Origin: Paludibacterium purpuratum
GTDB taxonomy: Bacteria > Pseudomonadota > Gammaproteobacteria > Burkholderiales > Chromobacteriaceae
Direction of reading: 5' to 3'
Assembly (NCBI RefSeq): GCF_004363805.1
Contig: NZ_SNZP01000009.1
Coordinates: 1-64,000 of the forward strand
Length of the DNA stretch: 64,000 nucleotides
Below, in pieces: positions 46,756-56,157 of the stretch; position 1 is the first letter of the stretch, and each line of letters starts with the position of its first letter. The translations under genes and the position numbers were made by a program. Below the pieces are notes generated by a model. It worked only from the letters and a program-made list of their open reading frames with translations, had not been told where the DNA came from and did no database searches.

Positions 46756-48078
46756 CTAATCCGCCGCTTCCAGTTGCGGCGCGGTCGACACCTCCGACGC
46801 CTCGGCCTTGCCGTCGCTACGCACCGACAACAGGAACAGCGCCAGCGCCACGACCAAGGTCAGGGCCAATTGCACCTGCGTCCCGCCGGCAATGGCGACG
46901 AAGCAGAACAGCATGCCCAGAATCGACGCCGCCATCAGCATGGGGCCCTTCTTCTCACGGCGCTTGAGCAGATAGAGAATCGAATAGAAATACGGGAACA
47001 GGACGAATAACGAAGCCAGCACCGCGGTGGTACCGAAGATCGATACCAAGTTCTGTTTCAACACGATGGCCACGATCATGGCGGCGGTCATGATGGCGGC
47101 TTCGATCACGATGCCCTTGGCCGGTACGCCGCGCGGATTGGTTTCGGCGAAGATCTTAGGCAAGGTGCCGTCCTTGCCGGCACGTGCGGCCGCCTCGGCG
47201 ACGATCAGAATCCACGAGCAAAGCGAAGCGAAGCACAGCACCGATTCGGCCGCGGCCACCAACGGTCCGAGCTTGGGCGAGAACAGCTCGCTCACCGCCA
47301 GCACCCAAGGCGCAGGCGTATTGGCCAGCACCTTCATCGAGAACAGACCGCCGATCACGGTACACGACAGGAAGTAGATCACGCAAACCAGCCCCACGCC
47401 GAGCATGGTCGCCAGCGGCACCGTGCGCGTCGGGTTCTTGACCAAGCCGCTGTTGACGCTGGCGGTCTCGACCCCCAGGAAGCTCCACAGGCACACCAAG
47501 ATGCCGGAGAATATGGCGGACAGCTCGCCAGTACCGGAAACGTTCCAATTGGCGGCAAACAGCGTCGGGCTAAACGACAGCCAGCCATACGAGCCTACCG
47601 ACACGATCTGCAGCGCGATCATCACCACGCCTAGGGTGGCCAAACGCGCCACCCAACCGATCCCCATCATGGCGATGAACGCCAGGATCCAGGTTTCGAC
47701 GATGATGCTGATCGAGGCAATGAGCGGATCTTGCAGCGCCGGGAACAGCATGCTGAAGTAAGCAATGGAGGTTGCCGCCACGGCTAGATTACCGGTCAGA
47801 TTGGCCAGGACGTAGAAGATCTGCGTCTGCCGCCCCAGTACCGGCGAAACCTTGGAAGCATAGGCGACCACCCCGCCTTCGGCCGGATCGACGATCGCCA
47901 GCCGGGAAAAGACCAGCGCCAGCGATACCGCGCCGACAATGGAGATCAGCCAACTGATCATGCCGATCGTACCGATCGATGCCATATAGGCTGGCACCAT
48001 GGAAATCCCCGACCCTAGCATATTGGCCATGACGAGGAACGTCGCTAATCCGACGCCAATCTTATACTCTGACTTCAT
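46756..48078 (-). CDS. Basic amino acid/polyamine antiporter of the CadB/PotE type
   Basis: A 440-residue inner-membrane transporter of the APC superfamily with about 12 transmembrane helices. It follows E. coli CadB and PotE closely in pattern: NMLGSGISMVPA near the N-terminus, GGVVAYASKVSPVLG, AANWN, LWSFLGVETASVNSG and VKNPTRTVPLATMLG. CadB exchanges lysine for cadaverine, PotE ornithine for putrescine; the pair here is unknown, since no decarboxylase gene is adjacent. GGGAG lies 5 bases ahead of the ATG at 48078, which decides against the longer frame. A TTTGGCAA-N18-TTGCCAAA inverted repeat lies about 100 bp upstream. Confidence 0.85.
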   Translation of the reverse strand: MKSEYKIGVGLATFLVMANMLGSGISMVPAYMASIGTIGMISWLISIVGAVSLALVFSRLAIVDPAEGGVVAYASKVSPVLGRQTQIFYVLANLTGNLAVAATSIAYFSMLFPALQDPLIASISIIVETWILAFIAMMGIGWVARLATLGVVMIALQIVSVGSYGWLSFSPTLFAANWNVSGTGELSAIFSGILVCLWSFLGVETASVNSGLVKNPTRTVPLATMLGVGLVCVIYFLSCTVIGGLFSMKVLANTPAPWVLAVSELFSPKLGPLVAAAESVLCFASLCSWILIVAEAAARAGKDGTLPKIFAETNPRGVPAKGIVIEAAIMTAAMIVAIVLKQNLVSIFGTTAVLASLFVLFPYFYSILYLLKRREKKGPMLMAASILGMLFCFVAIAGGTQVQLALTLVVALALFLLSVRSDGKAEASEVSTAPQLEAAD

Positions 48079-48736
48079 ACTTACTCCCATTGCGAAGTGA
48101 TAGTGCAAAAAATATTTAATTTCCCGTCTGATGGCATCGATGGATATCATCGCCAAATAACGGTTTTTTATTTAGAAATTTTGGCAACACTTATGCCTGG
48201 CGTTTTTGCCAAACACGTAACGCTATTTTTTAATTGGGCGGAAACTATATAAGCCGATTGCTGCCTGTCATCGCGCGAGAAACCAAGTCATGCGCAGTGC
48301 GGCGCCCGCCAAGCCTGTGGGAGAAAGCGGTGTCTTTAAAGGAAATAGACGGCTCTTAACGAGCATTCATGACGCTGAGCGCTTTTTGGTCGTATAAATA
48401 TCGAATGACGTGCCATTTAAAAAAATGGTTCATCGATTTCAGACGACTTAGGTTGACCTGAAAGTCAACCCGCCAACCAGCATGGGGGTAGTAAAACAAT
48501 GCGAGGTTGTTTCCAATTAACCAACTTCCTCGAGGAAAATATTATCCCAGCCCTAATCGTTTTACAAGGCCATCATAAAATTTCTGTCAGAATAATGTTT
48601 TACTGAAACTCGCAAGAGAAAAAGCACCGGATCGGTCTTTGTGTGACTGCCCGTTTGTCGAACAACGAAAACGGCATGAACAACCCGACCCCGAGACCGG
48701 GATCGGGCCGCATGCCTTCGATAGCCTTGGGGGCTT
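48079..48736. other. Long AT-rich intergenic region with inverted repeat
   Basis: 658 bp with no gene that I can support. An inverted repeat TTTGGCAA (48180-48187) and TTGCCAAA (48206-48213) lies about 100 bp ahead of the antiporter start and looks like an operator. The segment 48680-48710 is the cheV terminator. The middle part (about 48290-48650) is AT-rich and holds only short stop-interrupted frames; a small RNA is possible but not shown. Confidence 0.5.
48684..48707 (-). terminator. Probable terminator of cheV
   Basis: CCCGACCCCG (48684-48693) and CGGGATCGGG (48698-48707) form a GC-rich stem with one mismatch. On the minus strand TTGTT follows, a weak T stretch. It lies 30 bp past the cheV stop. 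Confidence 0.6.
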
Positions 48737-49684
48737 CTAGCGCGACAGATACGGCATCAGCGTTTCAGCCAATACCATCGGGTCGAATTTCGCGACGTAA
48801 CCGTTGACCCCGGCACTGGCGCCCATCGCCCGGCTCGCGCTGGACGACAGAGAGGAGTGCATGATCACGGGGATATCCTTGAAGCGCGCGTCGGCCTTGA
48901 TCATGCGCGTTAACGTATAGCCATCCATTTCCGGCATTTCGGCATCGACCAGGATCACCTTGAGACTGTCGTGCAAGCCTTCGCCCTCTTCGAAACGCCG
49001 GTTCGCCAGCAAGTTCAGGCGCTCCCAGGCCTCGCGGCCATTGTTGGCTTGCTGGAACTTGACCGACATCTTCTCCAGCACCATCGTGATTTCCTTGCGG
49101 GCGATGACCGAATCGTCGCAGAAGAACACATACTGGTGTTCGGCGATGGACGCCTTGGGCATATCGGGAATAACCGACTCGCCGGTAACGCGGGTCAGGA
49201 TCTGCTCGACATCCAGGATGGACACCAGACTGCCATCGTCCATTTCGGTCACCGCCGTGATCAAACCTGACTGCTCGGCACTACCGTCGGACATCATGAT
49301 GCGCTCGGGCGAGCGAATCTTCTCCCAATCGACTTGGATGATACGATCGACGGAATCGACCAGAAAAGCATACGAGCCGCGATTGAACTCGGTCACGACC
49401 ATGGTTTGATAGCGACGATCGCTCGCATCGGCGCGGATGAACTTGGCGAGTGTCAACACCGGGATGATATGCCCGCGCATCGACAGAACCCCCTCGACGC
49501 CTTCCGGCATATTGGGCGTTTTGGTGATAGCCGGTGTCTGAGCCACTTCACGCACTTTGAACACATTGATGCCGAATATTTCTCGCGTTCCGAGCGAGAA
49601 CAGCAAGATTTCCATGCCCCCTCGCCCCTCCCGCCCAACGTGGGAATCCATCGGAGAGAAAAGGGAAGCTTCTTTTGCTTGCAC
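48737..49684 (-). CDS. cheV: Chemotaxis coupling protein CheV
   Basis: CheV joins a CheW-like coupling domain to a response-regulator receiver and adapts the receptor-CheA array. The 315-residue protein has the CheW part at about 20-165 (EIFGINVFKVREVAQTP, SMRGHIIPVLTLA) and the receiver at about 190-315 with the phospho-acceptor in LVDAEMPEMDGYTL and the Lys of AKFDP. GGAGGT lies 6 bases ahead of a GTG at 49684; an ATG at 49690 abuts it. It stands alone between a long intergenic region and the exopolysaccharide operon. Flagellar or pilus chemotaxis genes are not in the window. Confidence 0.92.
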   Translation of the reverse strand: MQAKEASLFSPMDSHVGREGRGGMEILLFSLGTREIFGINVFKVREVAQTPAITKTPNMPEGVEGVLSMRGHIIPVLTLAKFIRADASDRRYQTMVVTEFNRGSYAFLVDSVDRIIQVDWEKIRSPERIMMSDGSAEQSGLITAVTEMDDGSLVSILDVEQILTRVTGESVIPDMPKASIAEHQYVFFCDDSVIARKEITMVLEKMSVKFQQANNGREAWERLNLLANRRFEEGEGLHDSLKVILVDAEMPEMDGYTLTRMIKADARFKDIPVIMHSSLSSSASRAMGASAGVNGYVAKFDPMVLAETLMPYLSR

Positions 49685-49805
49685 GGACATACCTCCGCAG
49701 GGTTGCGACCGAAACACGGAAGATACTCTTATCCGGCCCGAACCAGCAATGCTGTCAGACTAGGGTGAGTCAACAAACCCTAGCGCCTACCCTATGAATA
49801 GCCCG

Positions 49806-50930
49806 TTAATCGGCACGTTGCACAGCTGAATCCGCGCGGACGAGCTGTCGGTAAAGCGTGGCGGTGCGTTCGGCGATAGCGCACCAATCGAATCGTTCCC
49901 TGGCCCACTGCGCCCAATACGATCGATCGAGGTTAGGCGACGCCGTTCGCTGGCGGATACGCTGCGCCAGCGTCGCGACGTCGCCCAACGGAAAGTAGCA
50001 CGCCGCGGGCAATTCGAGCTCGGTATGCGCGTCGATATCGCTCACCAGAAACGGCGCGCCCAGGCTCATGGCCTCCAGCAAGGCAATCGGCAGCCCTTCG
50101 TGCGACGACGGCAGCACGAACAGGCCACACTGGGCATACAACTGCAGCAATTGCGCCGGCATCTGCCGCCCGACAAAGCGCACCTTGCCCGTGGCGCGCG
50201 CCAGCACCGACGAGGAATACGCATCCTCATGATCCGCCGCGCCGACGAACACCAGCTTCCAACCAGGTAAATCGGCTTGCACAAAAGCATCGATCAAATC
50301 GTGATGGCGTTTTTCCGGCACGAAGCGGCCGACATGCAAAATAAACTGCCCGGGCGGCAGATCGAACGGCCGAAGCCGCTCCGGCTCAATCGCATGGTCG
50401 GGAAAAGCGCTGACGCCATTGGGCAGCCACACGCTCTTCGCGCCATAACGTCGGTCGACGAAGCGCTGGATAGAGTGGGAGATGACGATGACCTGGTGGG
50501 CATAACGTACCGCCAGCGCTTCGGCGGCGCGCAGATAGCAGCGCGCCAGCCACCCCCACTTCTGGCGCTGGTAGTCGCAGCCGTGGTGCGTCATCACCAC
50601 CCGCATCCCCAAAAGCCTCGCCATCGGCACAAAGAACGACGGTCCGATCGCTTGGAAATGGATCACGCGATGGCCTTCGAAAAAGGCCGCCCACACCGAG
50701 AGGAAGGTGTGCACCAGCGTCTCGGTCGACTTTCCGGTCGGACACCAGATGCGCCGCAATCGCACACCTTGCCAACACGGCTGGTGGAGATGACGCATAT
50801 AGGGCGAGCGCGCATAGACGGTGACCGCCACACCTTGTTGCACCAAAAGCGGCGACAACGATTCGACATGCTTTTCCACGCCGCCTTGCACTTGCGGGAA
50901 ACCGCGCAGACCGACAATCGCCACCTTCAT
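49806..50930 (-). CDS. GT4 family glycosyltransferase, exopolysaccharide operon
   Basis: A 374-residue GT-B enzyme. N-terminus KVAIVGLRGFPQVQGGVEKHVE has the acceptor-side glycine loop, and the donor-binding half has HVGRFVPEKRHHDLID and SSHEGLPIALLEAMSLGAP, where the two Glu form the E-x7-E motif. It transfers a nucleotide-sugar-derived residue to the lipid-linked repeat unit at the cytoplasmic face. The ATG at 50930 overlaps the preceding stop by 4 bp. Last gene of the operon. Confidence 0.88.
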   Translation of the reverse strand: MKVAIVGLRGFPQVQGGVEKHVESLSPLLVQQGVAVTVYARSPYMRHLHQPCWQGVRLRRIWCPTGKSTETLVHTFLSVWAAFFEGHRVIHFQAIGPSFFVPMARLLGMRVVMTHHGCDYQRQKWGWLARCYLRAAEALAVRYAHQVIVISHSIQRFVDRRYGAKSVWLPNGVSAFPDHAIEPERLRPFDLPPGQFILHVGRFVPEKRHHDLIDAFVQADLPGWKLVFVGAADHEDAYSSSVLARATGKVRFVGRQMPAQLLQLYAQCGLFVLPSSHEGLPIALLEAMSLGAPFLVSDIDAHTELELPAACYFPLGDVATLAQRIRQRTASPNLDRSYWAQWARERFDWCAIAERTATLYRQLVRADSAVQRAD

Positions 50931-52087
50931 GCCCGACCGCCTTGCCGCGCCCCGGAGGCGGCCAAACAAGCGGTCAGACCGGCGACAAAGCGCTCGGCCA
51001 TGCGATCGACCGAGTAATGGTCGGCGCTACCACGCGAACCGTCGCCAAGCCGCCGCAACCATTCCCGATCCTCGATCAGGCAAGCGAGTTGATCGGCAAA
51101 GTCGCCCGTCTCCCCCTTGCAGGCCAAGCCATTCTCGCCATGCCGCAGAAAAGCGATTTCCGGGCCATGTTTGGCATCGCGCCGGGTCATGAGCGGTATG
51201 CCCGCGACAAAGGCGTCGAGGATGTTCAGGCCGATGGCGCCAGGACAAAGCGAAACGCGCGCCAAACGGAACAAGGCGGCTTTTTGCACGCCGTACTGCA
51301 CGCCTAGCGCGCGCGCCCAAGGCCTCGCCGCGCAAAAGGCCTCGACCTGGCCGCGTAGCGCGCCGTCGCCCGCCACCAACAAGCGGAAGGCGGGATGGCG
51401 CCGATGCACGCGCTCGCAGGCCTCGAACAGCACGTCGAGCCGCTTGTCCTGATAGAGCGAGCCGCAATACAAAGCGACGAAATGCGCCTCGCTCAAACCA
51501 AACACCGCGCGCAAAGCGTCGAGCCTGGCATCGTCGACCGCCGCCAGGTCGGCGGCAAATGCCTGGTTATCGATGGCATTGTCCAGCACGGTAATACGCT
51601 CGCGGTCGAAACCGGCATCCAATAGCAGCGTTTCAGTCAGCGAGGTATAGGCGAACCACCAGTCGGGCCAGGACAAAGTCAGCGACTTCCACTTGGCGCG
51701 CAAGCCATTGGGCGCACGGCTTTGAAAATCCCGCCCATGCCCCCAGAACGCCACTTTCGGGCCAAAACCCAGCGCGCGACGCAACATCCACCAATAATTG
51801 GCCAACAGCCGATTCTCGTGCATGAACACCAATAAGTCGGAGCCGCGTGCCGCCCGCGGCATCGGTTGCCAGCACAAGTCTTTTTTCTCTTCGATCGGGA
51901 AATAACGGTTGCGCACCGGCGTCGCCCACGACAGTTCGCCGGTATCGCGCTTTCGAATTTCGTCGCGATAGGGCTGGCCGTGCACCAGCACCAACTCGAT
52001 GCCGCGAGCCTGGCACCGCTCGCGCATCAGTTCGAATAGCCGAACGCGGTAATGGAACAAGCGGTACTGGAAAATCGTGACTTTCAT
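50927..52087 (-). CDS. Glycosyltransferase family 4-like protein, exopolysaccharide operon
   Basis: A 386-residue GT-B-like protein beginning KVTIFQYRLFHYRVRLFELM. The donor-binding half shows ALYCGSLYQDKRLDVLFEA, LVAGDGALRGQVE and CPGAIGLNILDAFVAGIPLMT, the GT4 pattern with the first Glu of E-x7-E changed. So it is likely a glycosyltransferase but with a variant donor site. The ATG at 52087 is used; a TTG six codons earlier has no better signal. It overlaps the next gene by 4 bp. Confidence 0.82.
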   Translation of the reverse strand: MKVTIFQYRLFHYRVRLFELMRERCQARGIELVLVHGQPYRDEIRKRDTGELSWATPVRNRYFPIEEKKDLCWQPMPRAARGSDLLVFMHENRLLANYWWMLRRALGFGPKVAFWGHGRDFQSRAPNGLRAKWKSLTLSWPDWWFAYTSLTETLLLDAGFDRERITVLDNAIDNQAFAADLAAVDDARLDALRAVFGLSEAHFVALYCGSLYQDKRLDVLFEACERVHRRHPAFRLLVAGDGALRGQVEAFCAARPWARALGVQYGVQKAALFRLARVSLCPGAIGLNILDAFVAGIPLMTRRDAKHGPEIAFLRHGENGLACKGETGDFADQLACLIEDREWLRRLGDGSRGSADHYSVDRMAERFVAGLTACLAASGARQGGRA

Positions 52088-52101
52088 GTCCGCGCATCCT
52101 T

Positions 52102-53376
52102 TCAATACACCAACAGCATCGGATCTTGAAAATGGTTGCTGAGCGTGTCGGGCTGGTCATCCGACGTCAAATCGGCAACATTGCGCATACTGCCGTCCAA
52201 CAGAGCCAGGCGGCGCACCTTGCCGGCCATCAGCGACGTTCGACTGTCATGCTCGCCCCAGACGATGCGCGCGTAGCGCTGCTGCCCGCGCATCAGACTG
52301 CAATCCCCTAGCGCATCGCCGACCGTGCAAACGCCGAGCGTTGTCCCGCCAAGCCAAGTACGCAGCGTGCGATAGGCCACGCCCAAGGCGTTGAGCTCCC
52401 CGGTGTTTTTGTCCGGCAGGGTCGAGCCCATCGACGAGCTGTCGTGAGCGAACCAGTAGGTGCGCGCCACCCCGCCCTGCAGCGCGGCCAGCACCTGCTT
52501 GGCCATGTGCCGGGCCGCCTCGGTATCGCCATAGACCACGCTTAGCGGGCCAGTCGGCTCGCGCGGCCGAACGTTGTATCCGGACTGCGCCACCATCATG
52601 CCGGTCTCGGTGTCCCAGATCGGTTTATCGCCGATGCCGTTTTGCTTCATCGCCGCGCGCACGCGACCGAGCAGGCTCCGATAATCGGCCACGCTTTGGT
52701 GCGCCAGATAAAAATGAAAGCCGATCACATCGCAGTACTTCCCCCCGCCTAGAGCCAGAAAGTATTGCAACCGCGCCGGGCCGGTTTCGCCGTCCATGGC
52801 CGGACAGATCACCTTGGCCGCCGGCGCATTCTTGCGCACCGCTTCTTGCACGCGCAGGGTCATTTCGACCAATTGCGCGGTACTGCCCGAGTAGAACCCC
52901 GGCGAAATCGCGCGAACGACTTCGGGCACGCGCGGCTCGTTCATCACCTCATAAGCACCGATCCGATCGCGATAGCGGTTGACCACTTGGCTCACATAGT
53001 CCGACCAATCGTTCATGTTTTTGGGCGGCGCGGCGGCACCGAATCCCATATTGCCGATCTCCCACGGACGCGACGAAGCCCAGAACGGCGTCTGGCCCAA
53101 GGTGTGGATCACATCCAACTTGCGTGCGCCGGCGGCGGCCACCAGGCCATCCATGCGGGAAAAATCGAACTGCCCGCGAACAGGCTCGATGTCGCGCCAA
53201 ATCGTGCCGGCATTGCCCCAAATACGCACACCATCGAAAGCCTTGGCTTCGATGTGTGCATAGGAGGACAGGTAGAGCAGGTGCTGGCCAAGAAAGGGGT
53301 CGCCGTCCGCATAGCCGGCCAGCAGCAGCGACCCGGCGCCCAATAGGCTTAAGCAAGTTCTAACATGAGGCATCAT
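52102..53376 (-). CDS. Exported glycoside hydrolase (clan GH-A, GH39-like), exopolysaccharide operon
   Basis: A 424-residue protein with an N-terminal signal peptide (CLSLLGAGSLLLAGYADG) and a (beta/alpha)8 barrel. The acid/base Glu147 sits in YEVMNEPRVPEV, the nucleophile is likely Glu257 in KPIWDTETGM, the pattern of GH39 and related families. In exopolysaccharide operons such periplasmic hydrolases trim the polymer, free blocked assembly lines or act in release from biofilm. It overlaps the acetyltransferase gene by 17 bp. The exact GH family is uncertain. Confidence 0.8.
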   Translation of the reverse strand: MMPHVRTCLSLLGAGSLLLAGYADGDPFLGQHLLYLSSYAHIEAKAFDGVRIWGNAGTIWRDIEPVRGQFDFSRMDGLVAAAGARKLDVIHTLGQTPFWASSRPWEIGNMGFGAAAPPKNMNDWSDYVSQVVNRYRDRIGAYEVMNEPRVPEVVRAISPGFYSGSTAQLVEMTLRVQEAVRKNAPAAKVICPAMDGETGPARLQYFLALGGGKYCDVIGFHFYLAHQSVADYRSLLGRVRAAMKQNGIGDKPIWDTETGMMVAQSGYNVRPREPTGPLSVVYGDTEAARHMAKQVLAALQGGVARTYWFAHDSSSMGSTLPDKNTGELNALGVAYRTLRTWLGGTTLGVCTVGDALGDCSLMRGQQRYARIVWGEHDSRTSLMAGKVRRLALLDGSMRNVADLTSDDQPDTLSNHFQDPMLLVY

Positions 53377-53935
53377 CGGTTCCCCGAATCAGCAGCCCAT
53401 CCGAATCGCGGCCGGAAATCACGCGTGCCGGAATGCCGCCTAGCGTGTATCCCCCATCGGGGAAGCTATGGTTGACGACTGCATTGGCGCCGATCACCGT
53501 GTTGTCGCCGATGACAATGCGCCCGAACAGCTTGGCCCCCGGACCGATATAGCAGTTATCCCCAATCACCGGGACCTGATCCAGGGTGCCGGCCTGGGTG
53601 CCGATGCTGGTGCAGACATGCAATCGGCAGTTGGCGCCGACCCGGGCGAAGGCATTGACGACGATGGTGCCGCGATGAGGCAGCGCCAGCCCCGGGCCGA
53701 AAACATTCGGCGGAATCGAATAGCCCAGCAAGCGTCCCAGGCAACGCATGCGCCATTCGGCCCACAGTTGCTGCCAACGTGGCCGACCGCAGTTTCGATA
53801 GAACTCCACGCGACGCAAAAGCCTCTGAAAACGCCACCGGTCGTTGAACCAGCGATTTTTCCAGGTATTGTCCAGGCCGAGCGCACAGCGATCGGCCCGG
53901 AGGTAATACTGGTAGTCGTCACGAGAACAGATCAT
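53360..53935 (-). CDS. Serine O-acetyltransferase-like hexapeptide transferase
   Basis: A 191-residue left-handed beta-helix acetyltransferase. The hexapeptide repeats run through IVVNAFARVGANCRLH, IGDNCYIGPGAKLFG and IVIGDNTVIGANAVVNHSF and end with the GIPARVI cap. The pattern, including LPHRGTIVVN and TSIGTQ, matches the CysE-like group that acetylates sugars of capsular polysaccharides with acetyl-CoA. AAGG lies 6 bases ahead of the ATG at 53935, 19 bp after the polymerase stop; a longer frame would overlap it. Confidence 0.82.
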   Translation of the reverse strand: MICSRDDYQYYLRADRCALGLDNTWKNRWFNDRWRFQRLLRRVEFYRNCGRPRWQQLWAEWRMRCLGRLLGYSIPPNVFGPGLALPHRGTIVVNAFARVGANCRLHVCTSIGTQAGTLDQVPVIGDNCYIGPGAKLFGRIVIGDNTVIGANAVVNHSFPDGGYTLGGIPARVISGRDSDGLLIRGTDDASC

Positions 53936-53954
53936 GGCAAACCTTATGTACGGG

Positions 53955-55241
53955 TTAGGCGGGTGGTCGATCCGCATGAAGCCGCGCAAGTGCCGCCACG
54001 CGGATGAACGAAGCCATCAGCATCAGATTGAGCAGTTGGGTCGTTCGAAACAAAACACTTTCGGTGTTGCTCAGCACCAGGATGAACACGACAAAACCGA
54101 GATGGAACAAGAACTCGCGGCTGGCGCGCACCCCTGGCGCCAGCAGATTGCGCCAATACGCCAGGAAAAATAGCGTGAGCCCAACCAGCCCGAGATACCC
54201 CAGGTCGTTGTACAGGTCGATATAGCTGTTGTGCGCTTGATCGACATATCCGCCGGGAAAGGCCCAGGCGATATAGCCCGCGACGCTGCCGATACCGTTC
54301 CAGAAGCCACCGTAACCGCCGCCCAGCCAAGGGTTGTGATAGCGGCTGTTGTCCAGCACCAGCGTCCACAACTGGGTTCGGCCGGTCAGATTGCTGGACT
54401 TCCCCATCAAAGCCAGCAAGTCGTCGGGCAAGCTATCGTTAAGCGGCAACATGCCGGCTGCGAGCGGCACATAGGCCAGCGCCAGCAGCAACAGCAGCCC
54501 CCCCAGCACCCAGGGCTGCGCCGCGCGCCGCGCGCATGTCCAACGATAAATCCAGGCAACGCCCTGGACGGTCAGGGCGATGAGCACCGCCATCTGGCAA
54601 GAAGCGCTGCGCGATAGCGCCATGCCGAGCATGGCGGCGAGCGCCAGCGGCAGCCAGTAGCGCATCCGCAGTTGCCCGATCAAGGCGGTCAGACAGAGCA
54701 AAGCCAGCGCACAAACCTGGCCGAACTCGTTCTTGTGCGAGGTCGCGCCACGCCAGCCGATCGGCGTGATACCCACCCCCGGGTCGAGCAACACGACGCC
54801 AAACGACAGGCCGAGCAGACAGAACACCGGGCCTGCGCACAGCCACGAAAAATCGTCACCCTCGCCCTCTGCGACACCGACCGCGGCATAGCCGATCCAA
54901 ATCACCAAGGCCAGCAGCAGCGCCCGCTTGAACGAAATCAGCGCCACCGCCGACCAGAGCGAAGAAACCAGGCAATAGAGCAAAAATAACGCCAGCACCG
55001 GCATGCCGCGGTCGCGCATCCAGGACAGGCGCGGGCGACCTTCGGACTGTCGCAGCCCCGGCAAGGCGCATAGGCCCAACAAGAGCCAAATACCTTGCCG
55101 CAGCGCACTCCCGCCCCCAGTCGTTTGGCTCGCGCCAAGCTGAACCAGCCCGAACGAAGAGATGAACAGCGCGATCCGGAACGACCAACGCGCCCAGGGA
55201 AACGGCAGCGCGCCACGCGCCTTGGCGCTACTTGTACTCAC
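53955..55241 (-). CDS. O-antigen ligase/Wzy-type polymerase, exopolysaccharide operon
   Basis: A 428-residue multi-pass protein with about 11 hydrophobic segments and the large periplasmic loop typical of Wzy_C/WaaL proteins (ALMGKSSNLTGRTQLWTLVLD, HNPWLGGGYGGFW and QAHNSYIDLYNDLGYLG; the RxxLW and H-N-x-Y motifs are conserved in the family). It would join repeat units into polymer. The GTG at 55241 begins 14 bp inside the previous gene. Confidence 0.85.
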   Translation of the reverse strand: MSTSSAKARGALPFPWARWSFRIALFISSFGLVQLGASQTTGGGSALRQGIWLLLGLCALPGLRQSEGRPRLSWMRDRGMPVLALFLLYCLVSSLWSAVALISFKRALLLALVIWIGYAAVGVAEGEGDDFSWLCAGPVFCLLGLSFGVVLLDPGVGITPIGWRGATSHKNEFGQVCALALLCLTALIGQLRMRYWLPLALAAMLGMALSRSASCQMAVLIALTVQGVAWIYRWTCARRAAQPWVLGGLLLLLALAYVPLAAGMLPLNDSLPDDLLALMGKSSNLTGRTQLWTLVLDNSRYHNPWLGGGYGGFWNGIGSVAGYIAWAFPGGYVDQAHNSYIDLYNDLGYLGLVGLTLFFLAYWRNLLAPGVRASREFLFHLGFVVFILVLSNTESVLFRTTQLLNLMLMASFIRVAALARLHADRPPA

Positions 55242-56157
55242 GGTAAACGCCAAACAGCAGGCCATAAGCCAAGCCGACGGCAATCGCCCCTTGCCGCCAC
55301 GATTTCAACCTGCGGGCTCTCGGCCACAGCGGCGCGCGCACCAGATCCAGGCATAGCTTGGCCGCCAGATAGATCGTCTTGAGCACCAGCATCGGGGGCG
55401 AGTGCGGCGTCATGCCGCGTCGCGCCAAACTGGCCTCCACCGACCCGATACGGAAACTGCGCTTGAGCAACCAGCGTGGATTGGTGCGCGCGAGCGGCAC
55501 GCTCTCGGACACCGCGGCTTCATCGCACCAGACTGCCCGCTGGCAGCTGGGATAGAGCGCGCGGAAAAAAGCGTAGTCCTCCCCGCCGCTCAGACCTAGC
55601 CGCGGATCGAAACGCAGTGGGCTCGCCACCAGCAAAGACCCGCGGATCAACACATTGCCGGTGCGCGCCTCCAATAGCGGCACCGCGGTGCCAGTCGCAT
55701 GACGGGGGCGGTCGAAGAACCCGCCCTCGGTCAGCCAGCGCGGCGCATCGGGATGAAAAACAGGTAGCACAGGTGCAAATACCAACCCAGCGGCATAGCG
55801 CATGGCCACGGCCATTAAATTGCTCAACCAATCCACCGCCGGTAGCTCATCGTCGTCGATCAAGGCAATGAAGTCGGCATTGCAGGCATTCAGACCGGCA
55901 TTGCGCGCCAGGGCGATGTTGCACCGAGGCTCGGCCACATAACATAGCGCCACCGGCGCATCCTGTGCCGAGGCCCGCTCGACGACTTGGCGCGCGCTGC
56001 CATCCGGATCGTTGTCGACCACGATCAGCCGAACGCGCAGGCCGCTCAGCCGCTGAGCCTGGATGGCTTCGATCAGCTGCGCCAATAGGACGGGACGACG
56101 GTAGGTGCACACCACGACATCGATGCGCGACTCAGAGGGTCTCTGCCACAAATGCAT
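55228..56157 (-). CDS. Family 2 glycosyltransferase, exopolysaccharide operon
   Basis: A 309-residue GT-A enzyme: VVVCTYRRPVLL at the N-terminus, VVDNDPDGS, ARNAGLNAC and the metal-binding ALIDDDELP. Downstream, GLSGGEDYAFFRAL is the acceptor-side ED motif. Two hydrophobic stretches near the C-terminus suggest membrane contact. It overlaps the flippase gene by 26 bp. Confidence 0.87.
   Translation of the reverse strand: MHLWQRPSESRIDVVVCTYRRPVLLAQLIEAIQAQRLSGLRVRLIVVDNDPDGSARQVVERASAQDAPVALCYVAEPRCNIALARNAGLNACNADFIALIDDDELPAVDWLSNLMAVAMRYAAGLVFAPVLPVFHPDAPRWLTEGGFFDRPRHATGTAVPLLEARTGNVLIRGSLLVASPLRFDPRLGLSGGEDYAFFRALYPSCQRAVWCDEAAVSESVPLARTNPRWLLKRSFRIGSVEASLARRGMTPHSPPMLVLKTIYLAAKLCLDLVRAPLWPRARRLKSWRQGAIAVGLAYGLLFGVYREYK

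Noticed and set aside
48290-48650. Possible riboswitch upstream of the antiporter
   Set aside because: No lysine, polyamine or other riboswitch core could be recognised, and the region lies too far upstream.
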